Under the pieces are notes generated by a model that was given only the letters and a program-made list of their open reading frames with translations, was not told the DNA's origin and searched no databases. Below, in pieces: positions 53,132 to 64,000 of a DNA stretch of 64,000 bases. The position numbers were made by a program, and so were the translations under genes. Where the stretch lies: NCBI RefSeq assembly GCF_048771995.1, contig NC_133050.1, positions 1,500,501 to 1,564,500 on the forward strand, written 5' to 3'. The number at the start of each line of letters is the position of its first letter. The stretch's first letter is position 1. The DNA comes from Taeniopygia guttata (taxonomy: Eukaryota; Chordata; Aves; Passeriformes; Estrildidae).

Positions 53132-55708
53132 GAAAGCATCAAGAGGAAAGGGTGAAAAGCAAATAACAGTGCTTGGGCACAGGATAGAGAACCTCATTAA
53201 GTGGCATCATGTGGTCTAGCTTACCTTGGTTTGCTTGGTACATGATTGTGGCTTTATTTTTCCAGTTTGCAGTCCCTTATCGAAACATGGGTCTCATGAC
53301 TAAGAGCATTGTGGTTGTTATCAAGTTTGTAGAACAAGGTGAGAAACTCAATGCTTGTAAACTTCTGGAATGTGGGCACATGGCTATGTAAATATCATGG
53401 GCTAAGTTCATGTCTTTGGGGTTTTCTTACTAATGGTACCTATTGTGATGAAGCAACACAGTGGGGAGTCTTCTCCCAACCCTTCACTCACTTCTTTGGG
53501 CCTAAGCCAACGGCTTCTGAAGAGTTTAAATTTCACCTAGAAGCTAAAGAGTTCATCTGCTTATGTTTTTGCTGTGTTTATTCAACAAGGTCCATGCACC
53601 ATTCACAGAGAGGTTGAGGTTACCTTTTGGGGTAGATACCCTAAAACCTGACACAGAGGGCAGGGACATGGTCCAGCAGCACCAGCTGCAATCAGAGGGA
53701 AAGGCCAATGGTGCAGCAGTAGAACCCACGGATGTTGCAACTGTCCAGGTCCCGGCTCAACCACAAGGCCGGCCACAGCCAGCAGCAATCACCGCTCTGC
53801 AGAGGAGGAAGTTTAAACCAAATCATGTACCCAGTTAATGTGAAGGTGGAACCAAGGCCCTCACAACCAGCAGAGGAGCCAAAACTCAAGATCATCACTG
53901 AGTCCCTGTTGTTGACAGTCTCTGCAGTCTGTGGAAAGATACCGCACAACAGGGACATGAGGCTTATTTCAACCTGATTGATTCAAGTTTGGGACCTTAT
54001 GGGTACAGGTGTGCAACTTGATGATATTGCAGCAAGGGTTTTGGGCTCCTTGGCCCAGGATGTGGGGATTGAACAGGTGTTTGTGAGGGAGCCAGGGCCC
54101 CTTTCTCTCTGGGAGTGGCATATCACAAGTGTAAGAGAGAGGTTTGTTTCCCGGGACAGCTGGCAGAATCACCATCATAGAAAGCCCTGGAAGACCAGGA
54201 AGGAAGGGATCCAATGCCTGAGTGTCCTGGTTTGAAAGGCAGGTGTCTGCCATGGAAGGCAGGAAGCTCCCTTAGAATGGAAAATATGACCCCTTTCCCT
54301 CCAAATTATTGTAACTTTGAAATTACGGGGCTTTCAGGCAAAGATAGGGGAAGAGGAATAGCAGTTCCTTACAGCGTGTGTGTGTACTGCCGGGCAAACA
54401 AGCACCGAGCCCGGCAGAGCACAGACCCGGCGCGGCCTTGTCCCGGCTCAGGCCCTTCCCCCGCGGCGCAGTTCCGGGCACAGCCAGCAGGGGCGCCGCT
54501 GGCTGCCGGGCAGGGCGGGGGCGATGCTTCCCCCGCGGCTGCAGGGGGCGCTGTGGCGCAGCTCGGCCGCCTCTCTGCGCACGGCAATGGCGGCGGGCCT
54601 TTGGAGCCCTCAGGGACAGCCGGGCCCGCTGCACCTCCGGCTGCTGAAATTGATTGCAGCAGGAACCTCGGAAGCAGCAAGCCATGGTAGGAGAAGCAGT
54701 GGCAGGACAAAAGCTCTACAGGGGCAGAGAAAGCTCCAGGCTGTGACCACAGACTGGCTGTCCCTCCTCTGATCCTGAGACAGTGAGAGGAGCAGAGCTT
54801 AGCCCCTCAACCCCTGGCCAAAATCTTGGGGTATCTCTGCCCTTCCCAAGAGAAAACCCTTAAGACAAGACAGTAGCTAGCTGTACCCTTCCACCTTCTC
54901 GTCCTCCCAGCCACGTCTTTTGTTGTCTTAATCATCAATCCCTTAGCAACAACTACTCTTGAGTAAATTCTTCCTGAACCAGGTTGGGGAGGGGCCGTGG
55001 GGGTTTTGCTTTCTGGGGGCTCCTTCTGGAGGTTTTCTCCCAAATTTGCCCAAAACCAGAACACAAGGTCAGGTGTACAGCACAACTGTGGTGGAGCCTT
55101 GCACAGCAGGGGCCATCTGAATAGTCCAGCTTAATGGGAACAATGCATTTAGTGGACAAGCAAGAGACAGTGAGTTCTGTAGAAAGCAAACTCAGGAATT
55201 ATGAGACCATCGTCCAAGGCCTGATGCACACTCGTGTCTCTGCTGTGGCTGAGTCTCAAGGATGAACAGGAAAATTTCAGAGAGCAGATGAGGAAGGAGA
55301 TGAGCAAGGACAGTTCCCATGTGGCACCAGTGCAAACCAGAGGCCCCAGTGTAGAGCCCAAGATCCCCCAGCTAGGGAGAGGGAGTACACCCCACGAGCT
55401 GACCTATGGTTCTTCCTGTATGAACATGGAGAAGACATGAGAGTGTGGAATGGAAAACCCATGTGTGTGCTAGCAGCATGGGCATGCAAGCTAAAGGAGG
55501 AAACTACTAACAGAGGGATTTCTAGCCAAATGAATGTAGCCCCGGCTTCCCATGACTGAGCTGCCAGGTATAACAGAAGGGAGGATGATATGTCAGATCC
55601 CCTTGAAGGTACATCCAGAATATACACCCAGGGAGGGAATGGTAGACAGGACTAGAGAGGCCCTGCCTCTAGCCAGGTAGAAGCCAGGGAAAATTGTGTC
55701 TTTTGGGC
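53132..55708 (+). pseudogene. ERVL-type gag region, broken
   Basis: Fragments in several plus frames have the proline-rich and charged segments expected of a Gag polyprotein (about 53600-54240 and 55100-55700), without a continuous ORF. A separate LTR (54223-55063) is inserted in the middle. Assignment rests mainly on position between the primer-binding site and the protease/polymerase homology. Confidence 0.5.
54223..55063 (+). mobile_element. Solo LTR nested in gag, 841 bp
   Basis: Starts TGTCCTGGTTT and ends AAACCAGAACA, an 11-bp inverted pair with one mismatch. This is a start motif common among songbird LTRs. The centre (54420-54620) is GC-rich. The flanking bases (ctgag and caagg) are not an obvious duplication, so later mutation or recombination is possible. 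Confidence 0.8.
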
Positions 55709-56361
55709 TGTGTGGATCCCTGGCGTATCAGCGTGGGAATCTAGGGCGTCCCTCTGGCTGCCCTGGAAGGTCTGGGACCCTGGCAAGGGGGTCAGGAACC
55801 CCCCTGTACAGAGCCCTGAGAGACACTTGGGTGTCTCTGATCTCTGTCCATACAAAAGAGTTTTCAATCTTACAGGATGAATTACAAGCTTTGAGTATTT
55901 GATATAAATGATAATTAGCGTGGCACGGGTGCAAAAGTAGAATTTTAGGATTCTAGATAAGGCGTTCAAAGAAGGCAAGATGGAGGAAACTGGGTGTGCC
56001 TTGTCCTTTATCTTCTTCTTCATGCCCTCCATGTTTCACTGTGGTGTTGGCATTTTTCCATTGGTTTAGTTTGGGTACACACTGTTCAACATAGGTGACA
56101 GATATTGGCACGTTATTGCAAATAGAGCACAGGTATTTTCTGGTATATAATGTTTGTAACATCCCACTGAGGGGCAGAGCCCCGCACACTGTCCTGCAGG
56201 ACAGACCTGCTGCAGGTCAGACAGAACATGTTATAGACAAGCAATAATAAACAACCTTGAAAACCAGCACAGACGAATTACGACTTCTTCTTTGGCAGGG
56301 GGGCTGAAAGACAGAGACTTTTTATAATCTCAGGATCATTTAAATATCACAGATCCCGACA
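55709..56361 (+). mobile_element. Solo LTR nested between gag and protease, 653 bp
   Basis: Starts TGTGTGGATC and ends GATCCCGACA, imperfect inverted termini. A TATA-like gtatataatg (about 56139) precedes AATAAA (about 56248) in plus order. It lies between the gag and protease homologies. No clear target-site duplication was seen. Confidence 0.8.
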
Positions 56362-59170
56362 CATCAGAGCCATAGAAATGCGAGGCTTTTGTTGACACTG
56401 GTGAGCAGTGTCTAATGCCATCAGGACATGTGGGGGAAGAACCCGTTTCTATTGCTGGGGTGACAGGGGGATGGCAGCAGTTGACCCTGCTGGAAGCTGA
56501 GGTGAGTCAGACTGGGAAAGAGTGGAAGAAACATCCTATTGTGACTGATCTAGAGGCCCTGTGTATTCTGGGCTAAGATTTCCTCTGGAGTGATTATTTA
56601 AAAGATGCAAAAGGACTCAGGTGGGCTTTTGGAATAGCTGCTGTGGAGGCAGAGGGCATTAGGCAATTGAAAGTCCTTGCCCGGACTGTCTGAAAATCCT
56701 TCTGCTCTTTGACTCTTGAAGGTAGAAGAGCAACAAGCACCAATTACCACCTCAGTGGTGCATCGCCAGCAATACCGGATGAATTGAGATGCCATGATCC
56801 ACGTCCACAAAATGATCTCAGAGCTGGAGAGCCAAGGGGTGGTCAGCAAAGCCCACTCACCCTTCAACAGTCCCGTTTGGCCTGCGTGTAAATCTGAAGG
56901 AGAATGGAGGTTGACGGTGGACTATCGTGCCTTGAACGAAGTGACTCCACCTCTGAGCGCTGCTGTGCCAGACATGTTAGAGCTCTGGTACGAGCTGGAG
57001 TCCAAGGTTCAACAAAGTGGTACGCCACTCTTGACATTGCCAATGCATTTTTCTCCATTCCTCTGGCAGCAGAATGCAGGCCTCAGTTTGCCTTCACCTG
57101 GAGGGCCGTGCAGTATACCTGGAACCAACTGCCCCAAGGGTGGAAACACAGCCCCACCATCTGCCATGGACTGATCCAGGCTGCACAGGAAAAGGGCGAA
57201 GCACAGGAGCATCTGCAGTACACCGATGACATTGTTGTGTGGGGGAACTTGGCAATGGAAATATTTGAGAAAGGGGAAAAAATCATCCAGATTCTACTGG
57301 AAGCCGAAAAAAAAAAGAGCAAAGTCAAAGGACCTGCCTGAGAGATCCAGTTCCTGGGAATAAAGTGGCAAACAGACACCAACAGATACCACTAAGGTAA
57401 TCAACAAGATCACAGCAAGGTCTCCACCGACCAACAAGAAGAAAAGACAAGCTTTCCTAGGCACCATAGGTTTTTGGAGAATGCACGTTCCTAAGTACAG
57501 CCAAAATGCAAGCCCTCTCTACCTGGTAACCCACAAGAAGAACGATTTCCACAGGGGCCCTCAACAGCAACAAGCCTTCACCCAGATCAAGCAGGAGATT
57601 GCTCATGCAGTAGCCCTTGGCTCAGTCAGGATGGGACAAGAGATGAAGAATGTGTTTTACTCTGGAGCCGGGAACAATGGCTTGTCCTGGAGCCTTTGGC
57701 AGAAGGTGCCTGGAGAGACTCGAGGCCAACCACTTGGATTCTGGAGCTGAAGTAAGAGGGTCCAAAGCCAACTATGCTCCCACTGAGAAGGAGATCCTGG
57801 CAGCCTCTTAAGGAGTTCAGGCTGCCTCAGAGGTGACCGGCATAGAGGTACAACTTCTCCTGGCACCCTGACTGCTGGTGCTGGGTGAATGTTTAAAGGA
57901 AAGGTTCCCTCTAGCCATCATGCCACTGATGCCACATGGAGTAAATGGAAATGGGTTGCCCTCACTACACAGCACGCCAGTATTGGAAACAGAAATTGTT
58001 CTGGGATCCTGGAGATAATTATGAATTGGCCTGAAGGTGAGAACTTTGGTCTACTGTAAAAAGAAGAGCAGGAACAGGTGTCGTGTGCTGAGGAAGCTCC
58101 ACCTTACAACCAAGTGCCACAAGAAGAAACACGCTACGCTCTTTTCCCTGACGCTTCCTGGTGCATTGGAAGGACGAACTGAAAGTGGAAAGTAGCTGTA
58201 TGCATTCCCACGCGAGCGGCTGCAGAAGCTACTGAAGGAGGAGGTGGATTGAGCCAACTTGCTGAACTCAGAGCTGTTCTGTTGGCCCTGGACACTGCTG
58301 AGGGAGAGAAGTGGCCAGAACTCTCTTTCTACACTGACTCCTGGATGGTAGACAATGCTCTGTGGAGGCCTTTTCTGGCTGGAAAGGTGGAAAAAGGCCA
58401 ATTGCCAGCATAGGGGAAAACCAATCTGAGCTGCTGACGAAGGACAAGACATTGCTGCTCGAGTAGAGAAGCTACCTGGGAAAGTCTGCCATGTTGGTGC
58501 CCACATGCCCATGAGTTGGGTTAATGAGGAACACTGAAATAATGAACAGGTGGATCAGGCTGCAAAAATGAAGGTGTTACGGATAGGTTTGGATTGCAAA
58601 CACAAGGGACAGCTTGAACACTGCTCAGAACACCATCCTGGGCCTTGAAAAGCAGGTGCTTTGGAGGCAGGAGGTACCTGTGAGAGAATTGAGTCCAACA
58701 AAGGGACTCATCTCAAAGGCAGCCATATAAACACTTGGGCTAGAGCACATGGCGTTGAGTGGGTATATCACATTCCCGACCATGCAGCAGCTGCCAGAAA
58801 AGTTGAGCGGTGCAATGAACTTTTCAAAAACACATTGAAGGCAATGGGGGGATGGGATCGTCAAGCAGTGGGAGCTGCATTTAGCAAAGGCTGCATGGTT
58901 AGTTAATAGCAGATTGGCCATGCCCAATCCAAAGCATTGTGTACAGCAGATGGAGACAAGGTTCTGGTGGTGCATATGAAAGGTATGCTAGGAAAGAATG
59001 TTTGGATTAACTCTGCCTCGAGCAAAGACAAACCCATCCGTGGGGTTGTCTTTGCTCAGGGACCAGGTTGCACTTGGTGGGGGATGTAGAAAAATGGATA
59101 AACAAAATGGATATCTCCAGGGGACCTTGTTTTGGGGCGAATTGCCCAGAACACTGTGCCTGTATAGATA
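56362..59170 (+). pseudogene. ERVL-type protease-reverse transcriptase-RNase H-integrase, broken
   Basis: Protease: an aspartic-protease core (VDTG) at about 56388. Reverse transcriptase: about 56790-57360, with the LPQGW block and the YTDD catalytic box near 57220. RNase H: about 58130-58360, with a DAS-type first acidic residue, an ELRAV helix and a YTDS box. Integrase: about 58650-59110, with a KGTH...W..HG core and the HIPDHAAAA-type motif typical of ERVL and spuma-like elements. Several stops and frameshifts occur, so no polymerase can be made. No env follows, as is usual for ERVL. The order and spacing are those of a complete pol. Confidence 0.8.
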
Positions 59171-59324
59171 TCTGCATGTATGTATGCATATAATTAGGAT
59201 ACTACATGTATGTATATAGGTTAAAAGTCAAAGTTTGATGAAAGATGTTGGTATGGGAAAAAATTCACGGTGGAAAATGTTGTGTGTTTGGAGGGGTTTT
59301 TTTGGTGAATTGTCTCCCATTTGT

Positions 59325-59590
59325 TACCGGAAAAGGGGGATGTGGCAAGGAGAGGGCAGTTGATGCCCGTGGGGAAAGAATTGCCCGTGGGGCAATTGAG
59401 ATGCAAAGAACTGGCCAATGACTCTCCCATTCCACTGGAAGCTTCCAGGGAGGGAGGGCAGGGTTGGGCACTGGCTTGCCAGAGAGAAGTGCTGCCATCG
59501 AGAGGGACAGTTCAACAAGGGTGACAGTTCAATGGCAAGTGCTGAGCCGTGTCCTTGGGAAGGAACAGGCACAGGCACTGGTATCAGCTG
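59325..59590 (+). mobile_element. Polypurine tract and start of 3' LTR, truncated
   Basis: GGAAAAGGGGGA (59329-59340) is a good polypurine tract. TGTGGCAAGGAG at 59341 would be the first LTR bases. The LTR is cut short at about 59590 by a CR1 copy. It does not obviously match the proposed 5' LTR, so the two ends may come from different subfamilies or have recombined. Confidence 0.55.
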
Positions 59591-60265
59591 GGGGCCACCC
59601 AGTTGAAAAACTGAAGTTTGGCAGGGTCCTGCTGGACACCAGGATGCCCACGGGCCAGCAATGCGCTCCTGCAGCAATGCAGAACAGCGTCCTGGGCTGC
59701 ACTGGCAGCTGTGACACAGCTGGTGGAGGGAGGGGATCCTTTCCCTCTGCTCCACACCAGTGAGGCCAGCCCTGGAGTGCTGGGCCCAGAGCTGGGCTGC
59801 CCAGTACAGGAGACAGGGACAGACTGGACAGAGTCCAGCTCAGGGCCATGAAGATGATGGAGGGACTGGAGCATCTCTGCCGTGAGGAGAGGCTGAGAGA
59901 GCTGGCACTGCCCAGCCTGGAGCAGAGCAGGCTCAGGGCATCTCATCCCTGGGGATAAACACCCGGGGGGAGGCTGCAGAGGGGACAGAGCCAGGGACAG
60001 CCCCAGGGGCCTTGGGCACCAGGTGACACACAGGAGGGGCCCTCCGAGCTCAGGAGACACTTCTGCACTGGGAGGGTGGCTGAGCACTGGTGCAGGTGCC
60101 CAGGGAGGTGGTGGATCTCCATCCCTGGAGAGACTCAAAAGCCACCTGGATGTGTCCTGGGCAGCTGGCTCTGGGTGGCCCTGATGGAGCAGGGGCTGGG
60201 CAAGGTGACCTGCAGAGGTGCCTCCAGCCTCCCCCAGCCCCAGATTCTGGGACTCTGGGAATAAA
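59590..60265 (+). mobile_element. CR1 LINE 3' fragment
   Basis: The CR1 words occur in order: tggacaccaggatgcccacgggccagcaa, then gtccagctcagggccatgaag, then gaggagaggctgagagagctgg, then the C-terminal tgggagggtggctgagc region. It ends near an AATAAA at 60260. Internal deletions are present. It interrupts the 3' LTR of the ERVL-type provirus. Confidence 0.8.
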
Positions 60266-61727
60266 CAGTTTCCTAAGGACAAATGAAAAAGCTCCATGCA
60301 TGGCAGGTTTCTCCTGCTCTCACCAAAGTGGTTCATGTCACATGTCTCCTTTCTGCAGATTCCTCCCTGGAGTGAGGATGCCTCTCAAGGTCATGCCTTG
60401 AGGCTGAGAGAAATGTTTGCCCATGGTCATTGGTTTGGATGAATAGCATCAATCTTTAAGAATTGGTTTTGCTGGCTTGACTAGAATTGCTGCAATGTTG
60501 CTTCAAAATATCATGCACTATACTGGAAGTTATAGTTCCCTGTACTGGGTAGTGAATAACCCAGAGAAAGATCTATTAGTTTAATCATGATCATAATAAA
60601 CTCTTTATTTTTCTATAAACATATCTTACATCCTATGGAACAGAGTTGTGTAAAGGTTCAATTGCATCTATGCTATCCTTTAAAGATAAACTACTGACTA
60701 AATCTAAGCCTGCATCCAGCTGCAGCCTGCCTCCTCTGAGACATTCAGGAAGCAAGGAGGTCCTTTCTGCACCTCGTGTCTCCTGCCTGCTGCCTGCACA
60801 GCTCTCCAGGTGGTCCTGTCGGTCTTGGGCCAGCTGTGCCTGCAGAGGGACACCTGAAAGAGGCACAAGGCCCGGCTCAGACAAGCCCAGGCTGGCAGGA
60901 GCACCTGCAGCCCCACGGTACCCGCTCCCGGGGCAGACACAGCCTCCAGCTCCAGCCCTCACCAACACTGTGCCCTGGGGCAAGGGGAAAGGAACAGGCT
61001 CCCAGACAGAACAGAGCTCAGATGATCAACAAGTCCAGTTCAAGGCCGGTAAAGCCTTCCCATGTACATCCCTCAGCCACCACAGGTCAGTTAGAGAGAG
61101 TTCTGAGGGGATTTAGGAACCCAACTCTGATTTCCAAAGCACACATTTGGGCCACTGACCCCTTTCTCCACAGGCTGTGCATCAGCACGAGGGCTGCTGC
61201 TCCCCATAGCTGCTGGAGGACTCTTCCATTTCAAAAGTTGACCGATTTTTATGGGCAGACTCGTGGACAGGAAACGTAATGTAGTCTGGGAGGAACACTC
61301 TCCTAAAAGTTCTGATTCTTCTCCTTTCAGGTTCCACCTGCACGTTGGATGGGAGAGAGGGTCACAGAAACCTTTCAGCAAACATGGGGCAAAAGGACCT
61401 CTGGGCATCATGGCAAGGAGATCTCTGCTCTGAGACCCCAAATTGCACTGGACAACACTGGGGGCAAAAAGCTCTCGCTGGGGGCTGTGCAAGAGAGGCC
61501 AGTGTGTGTGCAGGGACACAGGGCCATGGAGGGAGGCAGTGGAGTGAAGGTGCCCTTGTGAAAGCCATGGGCTGCCCCAAGAGAGGGAACAAACAAAAGG
61601 GTGTGCCCACAGCAGGGACAGGGAGAGGTAAGGAAACAAGCAGAGGTCTCCAAAGCAATGCCTGGGCTAACGTGCCAAGTTCCAGAGGAGCCTGAGGCTC
61701 TGCAGAGGCAGCAATAGCCCATTTTAC
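60266..61727. other. No confirmed gene; possible 3' end of the minus-strand gene
   Basis: At about 61280-61090 the minus strand is open (SSSPRADAQPVEKGVSGPNVC) to a stop near 61091. This could be a last exon of the gene at 61.7-63.6 kb, but its acceptor was not identified. An AATAAA/tttattt cluster lies near 60595. Confidence 0.35.
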
Positions 61728-62890
61728 CTGTTTGCCATTTCTTCTGGGCTCGGTGGATAATTCGGGACTCTCTTTCTTCTCCTCCTCTGCTGATGCAGCC
61801 AGCTGCTTAGGTTCCAGGCTGGTCCCTGAGCCACGGAACAGCTGTTCCACTTGTGCTTCAACATCCTGCTGGGTATGCAGAGAGGAGATGATGCCCATAC
61901 TTCAAACACCACAGAAGCTGTCCCTCAGAAATCTCCATCTCGGGAAGCGTCCTCAAAGCACCAGCAGGGCAGCTGCTCTTCAGCCCTCTCAGCACAAAAC
62001 TCAGCTGGGTTTAGTCCATCACTCTGCTCACCTGCTCCATTCTTTTGCACCCAGAATCCAAATCCCCACGTGTTTCCTCCCCTTAGTCCATCACTCTGCT
62101 CAACTGCACCATTTCGTCCCACACCAAATCCAAACCCCCACGTGTTTCCTCCCCTTGTGTGGGCACAGGAGAAGCAGCTCCCCAGCCCAGATTTTGGCCT
62201 GGAGCTGATTTGAACAGCAAGCTCCTGCACAGGCAGCCCAGGGTCAGGGAGAAAACTCTCCCTCTCCCAAACTTCAGAGCATTCCAGTCAGGAGCAGAGC
62301 ACAATGTGGGTAACAAAGCCCAAGGTTGAAGGGGTCTTCCAGCAATGCTGAGGCCTTGAAACTCCAACTCTTCTTTCCCGATACCAGGAGCTTGTGTTCC
62401 AGAGGAAACTGAGGCTCTGCAGAGGCAGGAAAAGCCCAGTTTACCTGCTCACCACTTCTTCTGGGCTCGGTGGATACTTCAGGACTCTCTCTCTTCTCCT
62501 TTTCTAATGATGCAGGTGGTTGCTCGGGTTCCAGGATGGTCCCTGAGCCGCCTATCAGTCGTTCCACTTCTGCTTCCGCATCCTGCTGGGTATGCAGAGA
62601 GGAGATGATGCCCATACTTCAAACACCACAGAAGCTGTCCATCAGAAATCTCCATCTCGGGAAGCATCCTCAAAGCACCAGCAGGGCAGCTGCTCTTCAG
62701 CCCTCTCAGCACAAAACTCAGCTGGGTTTAGTCCATCACTCTGCTCAACTGCACCATTTCGTCCCACACCAAATCCAAACCCCAATGTGTTTCCTCCCCT
62801 TGTGTGGGCACAGGAGAAGCAGCTCCCCATGCCCAGCTTTTGGCCTGGAGCTGATTTGAACAGCAAGCTCCAGAGCTGGATCAGTCATTC
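61690..62890. repeat. 717-bp tandem duplication carrying a 47-codon exon
   Basis: About 61690-62220 is repeated at 62407-62890, offset 717 bp. Both copies include the exon, its splice sites and part of the neighbouring intron. The encoded units differ at about a quarter of positions (for example QDVEAQVEQLFRGSGTS and QDAEAEVERLIGGSGTI), while the intron right after them is nearly identical. A further 74-bp tandem duplication lies in the left copy's intron (62013-62160). Confidence 0.88.
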
Positions 62891-63600
62891 TGGGCGAGCC
62901 AGGAAACAATCTGGCAGTCAGTGGTCTCTGGCTGGAGCCAGGCAGACAGACAAGGCTGCCTGCTGCAGCCCGGGCTGCTTTACCCACGTAGCCCTGGACT
63001 GACAGGGATAGAGACCCACCTCTTCATGGGAAGAAGCACTGGAATAGCTCAGGGACTCTGGAGTGGACTGAAGATCAATGCCAGTGCCTGCCTGGATACC
63101 AGACTCTCCCTTCAGGAAGGCCAAGCCTTTCTGCAGACACACTTTGGCAATTTTACACTTGCTCAGTGCAGCACTCAGGGCACTCCCTCTTCCTTTCTTC
63201 AAAGCAGCAGTCCCATGCTCCAACTTTTCCTGCTTTATTTCCTTTTCAACGTCCAATTGTTGAGTTCTTTCCTGGTGATTTGGCCTCTCAGGTGCACACA
63301 TTTCATTCTTCCTTTTCACATCTCTCATTTGCTGCTGGTTCAATTCCCGTTCATGCTGCCAAAACAGGGAGAAAAAGGGTCACTCACTCCCTCTCTCGGT
63401 TTGCTTTTCAGACCAGATCTGGACCCCTGCTGCAGGGGCAGGCACAGGCTGCCCCTCTCTCTCTGCCCCTCGGCATGCTGCAGACCTTTGCTGCTTCCCC
63501 CCTTGATGCTGCTCTTGCCCAGCTCGCTCAGCCTGTCCCAGCTTCCTTTCCGCCCTTCCCCGACCTCTTGCAGCTCCACTCCAGCGCTCCTTTGGGCAGG
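61728..63600 (-). CDS. Unrecognised minus-strand gene with phase-0 exons, partial
   Basis: Exons read leftward. One extends from about 63570-63590 to about 63376 and ends KPREG|gtgagt. The next is 63355-63020 (HERELNQQQMRDVKRK ... SSASSHEE, 112 codons, acceptor ttggcag, donor gtgggt). Then come 62585-62445 (47 codons) and 61868-61728 (47 codons), both with acceptor tacccag and donors gtaaac and gtaaaa. All internal junctions are phase 0 and all exons are open, which supports a real gene. The product is charged, rich in Glu, Lys, Gln and Ser, with predicted helical stretches (QERTQQLDVEKEIKQEKLEHG). The two 47-codon exons are paralogous. Function is unknown. The 5' end may lie beyond the window. 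Confidence 0.55.
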
Positions 63601-64000
63601 AGCTGCCAGAACTGCAGCCAGGATTTCAAGTCCATGCTAAGCAGGATTTAGGCAGTGCCACGAGGACATGCTCTCCATCAGGGAGGAAGGCAAGAGCAAA
63701 CACCCCCAGCATTTCCTTCCCTGGGGCTGGGCTGCCAGGAGTGCTGTTCCACCTCTCCTGTGTAGAGTTTCCATGGCCCCATCCCCGAGAGCCCCACTGC
63801 CCTCTCTTGGAGCAGCAATGGCCAGATCAGTCTGTCATTCTCTGCTGCCACTCAGGACGAGTTCTCCCCTTGCAGGCACACGTCCTGGTGTGGATCAGCA
63901 CTCGGCTTTCCTCTCTTCTCTCCCCACTGGCTGCTCTCAGATGGCCAAGGCCAAACACCTTTCTATTAACAGCAGTCTTGGTCTTCTCACCTTCCCTTTC
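63601..64000. other. No gene recognised at the window edge
   Basis: Unique-looking sequence. An upstream exon of the minus-strand gene may be present but no splice-consistent frame was identified. Confidence 0.4.

Overview
The window reads as a repeat-rich, gene-poor stretch of a bird genome, most probably a passerine. Genes are split into short GT-AG exons. CR1-type LINE fragments occur at least four times. Endogenous retrovirus (ERV) long terminal repeats (LTRs) of several classes are dense and partly nested. The recognisable host genes belong to families known to be amplified in songbirds: PIM-like kinases, MROH (maestro heat-like repeat) proteins and class gamma-c (OR14-type) olfactory receptors. 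No tRNA, rRNA, CRISPR array or operon was seen. The many large overlapping ORFs are mostly artefacts of GC-rich minisatellites.

Layout. 1-6.7 kb: a GC-rich patch, a broken gammaretrovirus-like gag remnant, a short decayed hypothetical ORF, low-complexity repeats and two LTRs. 6.7-14.8 kb: a spacer segment that recurs inverted at 45.3-46.2 kb, then a 15-exon MROH-like gene with three lesions. Its first intron holds a perfect 655-bp (CCATC)131 array and its last intron an array of TGATGTCA units. 17-24 kb: two kinds of tandem satellite plus CR1 copies. 24.4-27 kb: an olfactory receptor pseudogene (minus strand) with a solo LTR inserted 101 bp upstream in the same orientation. 27-33.5 kb: more LTRs, a ~190-bp tandem family, and an inverted copy of the ~187-bp satellite seen at 17.7-19 kb.

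34-36 kb: a CpG-rich promoter-like block with two ZNF143-type sites, a YY1-type site carrying an ATG, and CCAAT boxes. A 16-nt first exon there could splice in phase to a 281-nt exon at 35.2 kb, giving an unrecognised 98-residue product. 36.1-39 kb: an intact PIM-like serine/threonine kinase, followed by the relic of a second, more PIM1-like copy. 41.3-42.5 kb: an ERV env remnant. 45.3-48.7 kb: inverted MROH-associated sequence with two diverged MROH exons. 51-52.3 kb: a decayed single-pass membrane-protein gene split by an LTR. 52.5-59.5 kb: a broken ERVL-type provirus with two other LTRs nested in it. 61.7-63.6 kb: an unrecognised minus-strand gene with phase-0 exons, one of which was duplicated in tandem.

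The kinase is the only gene here that looks fully intact. The rest records repeated duplication, inversion and retroelement insertion, as expected of a young ampliconic or heterochromatic region. Assignment to a W chromosome or unplaced microchromosome contig is a guess.
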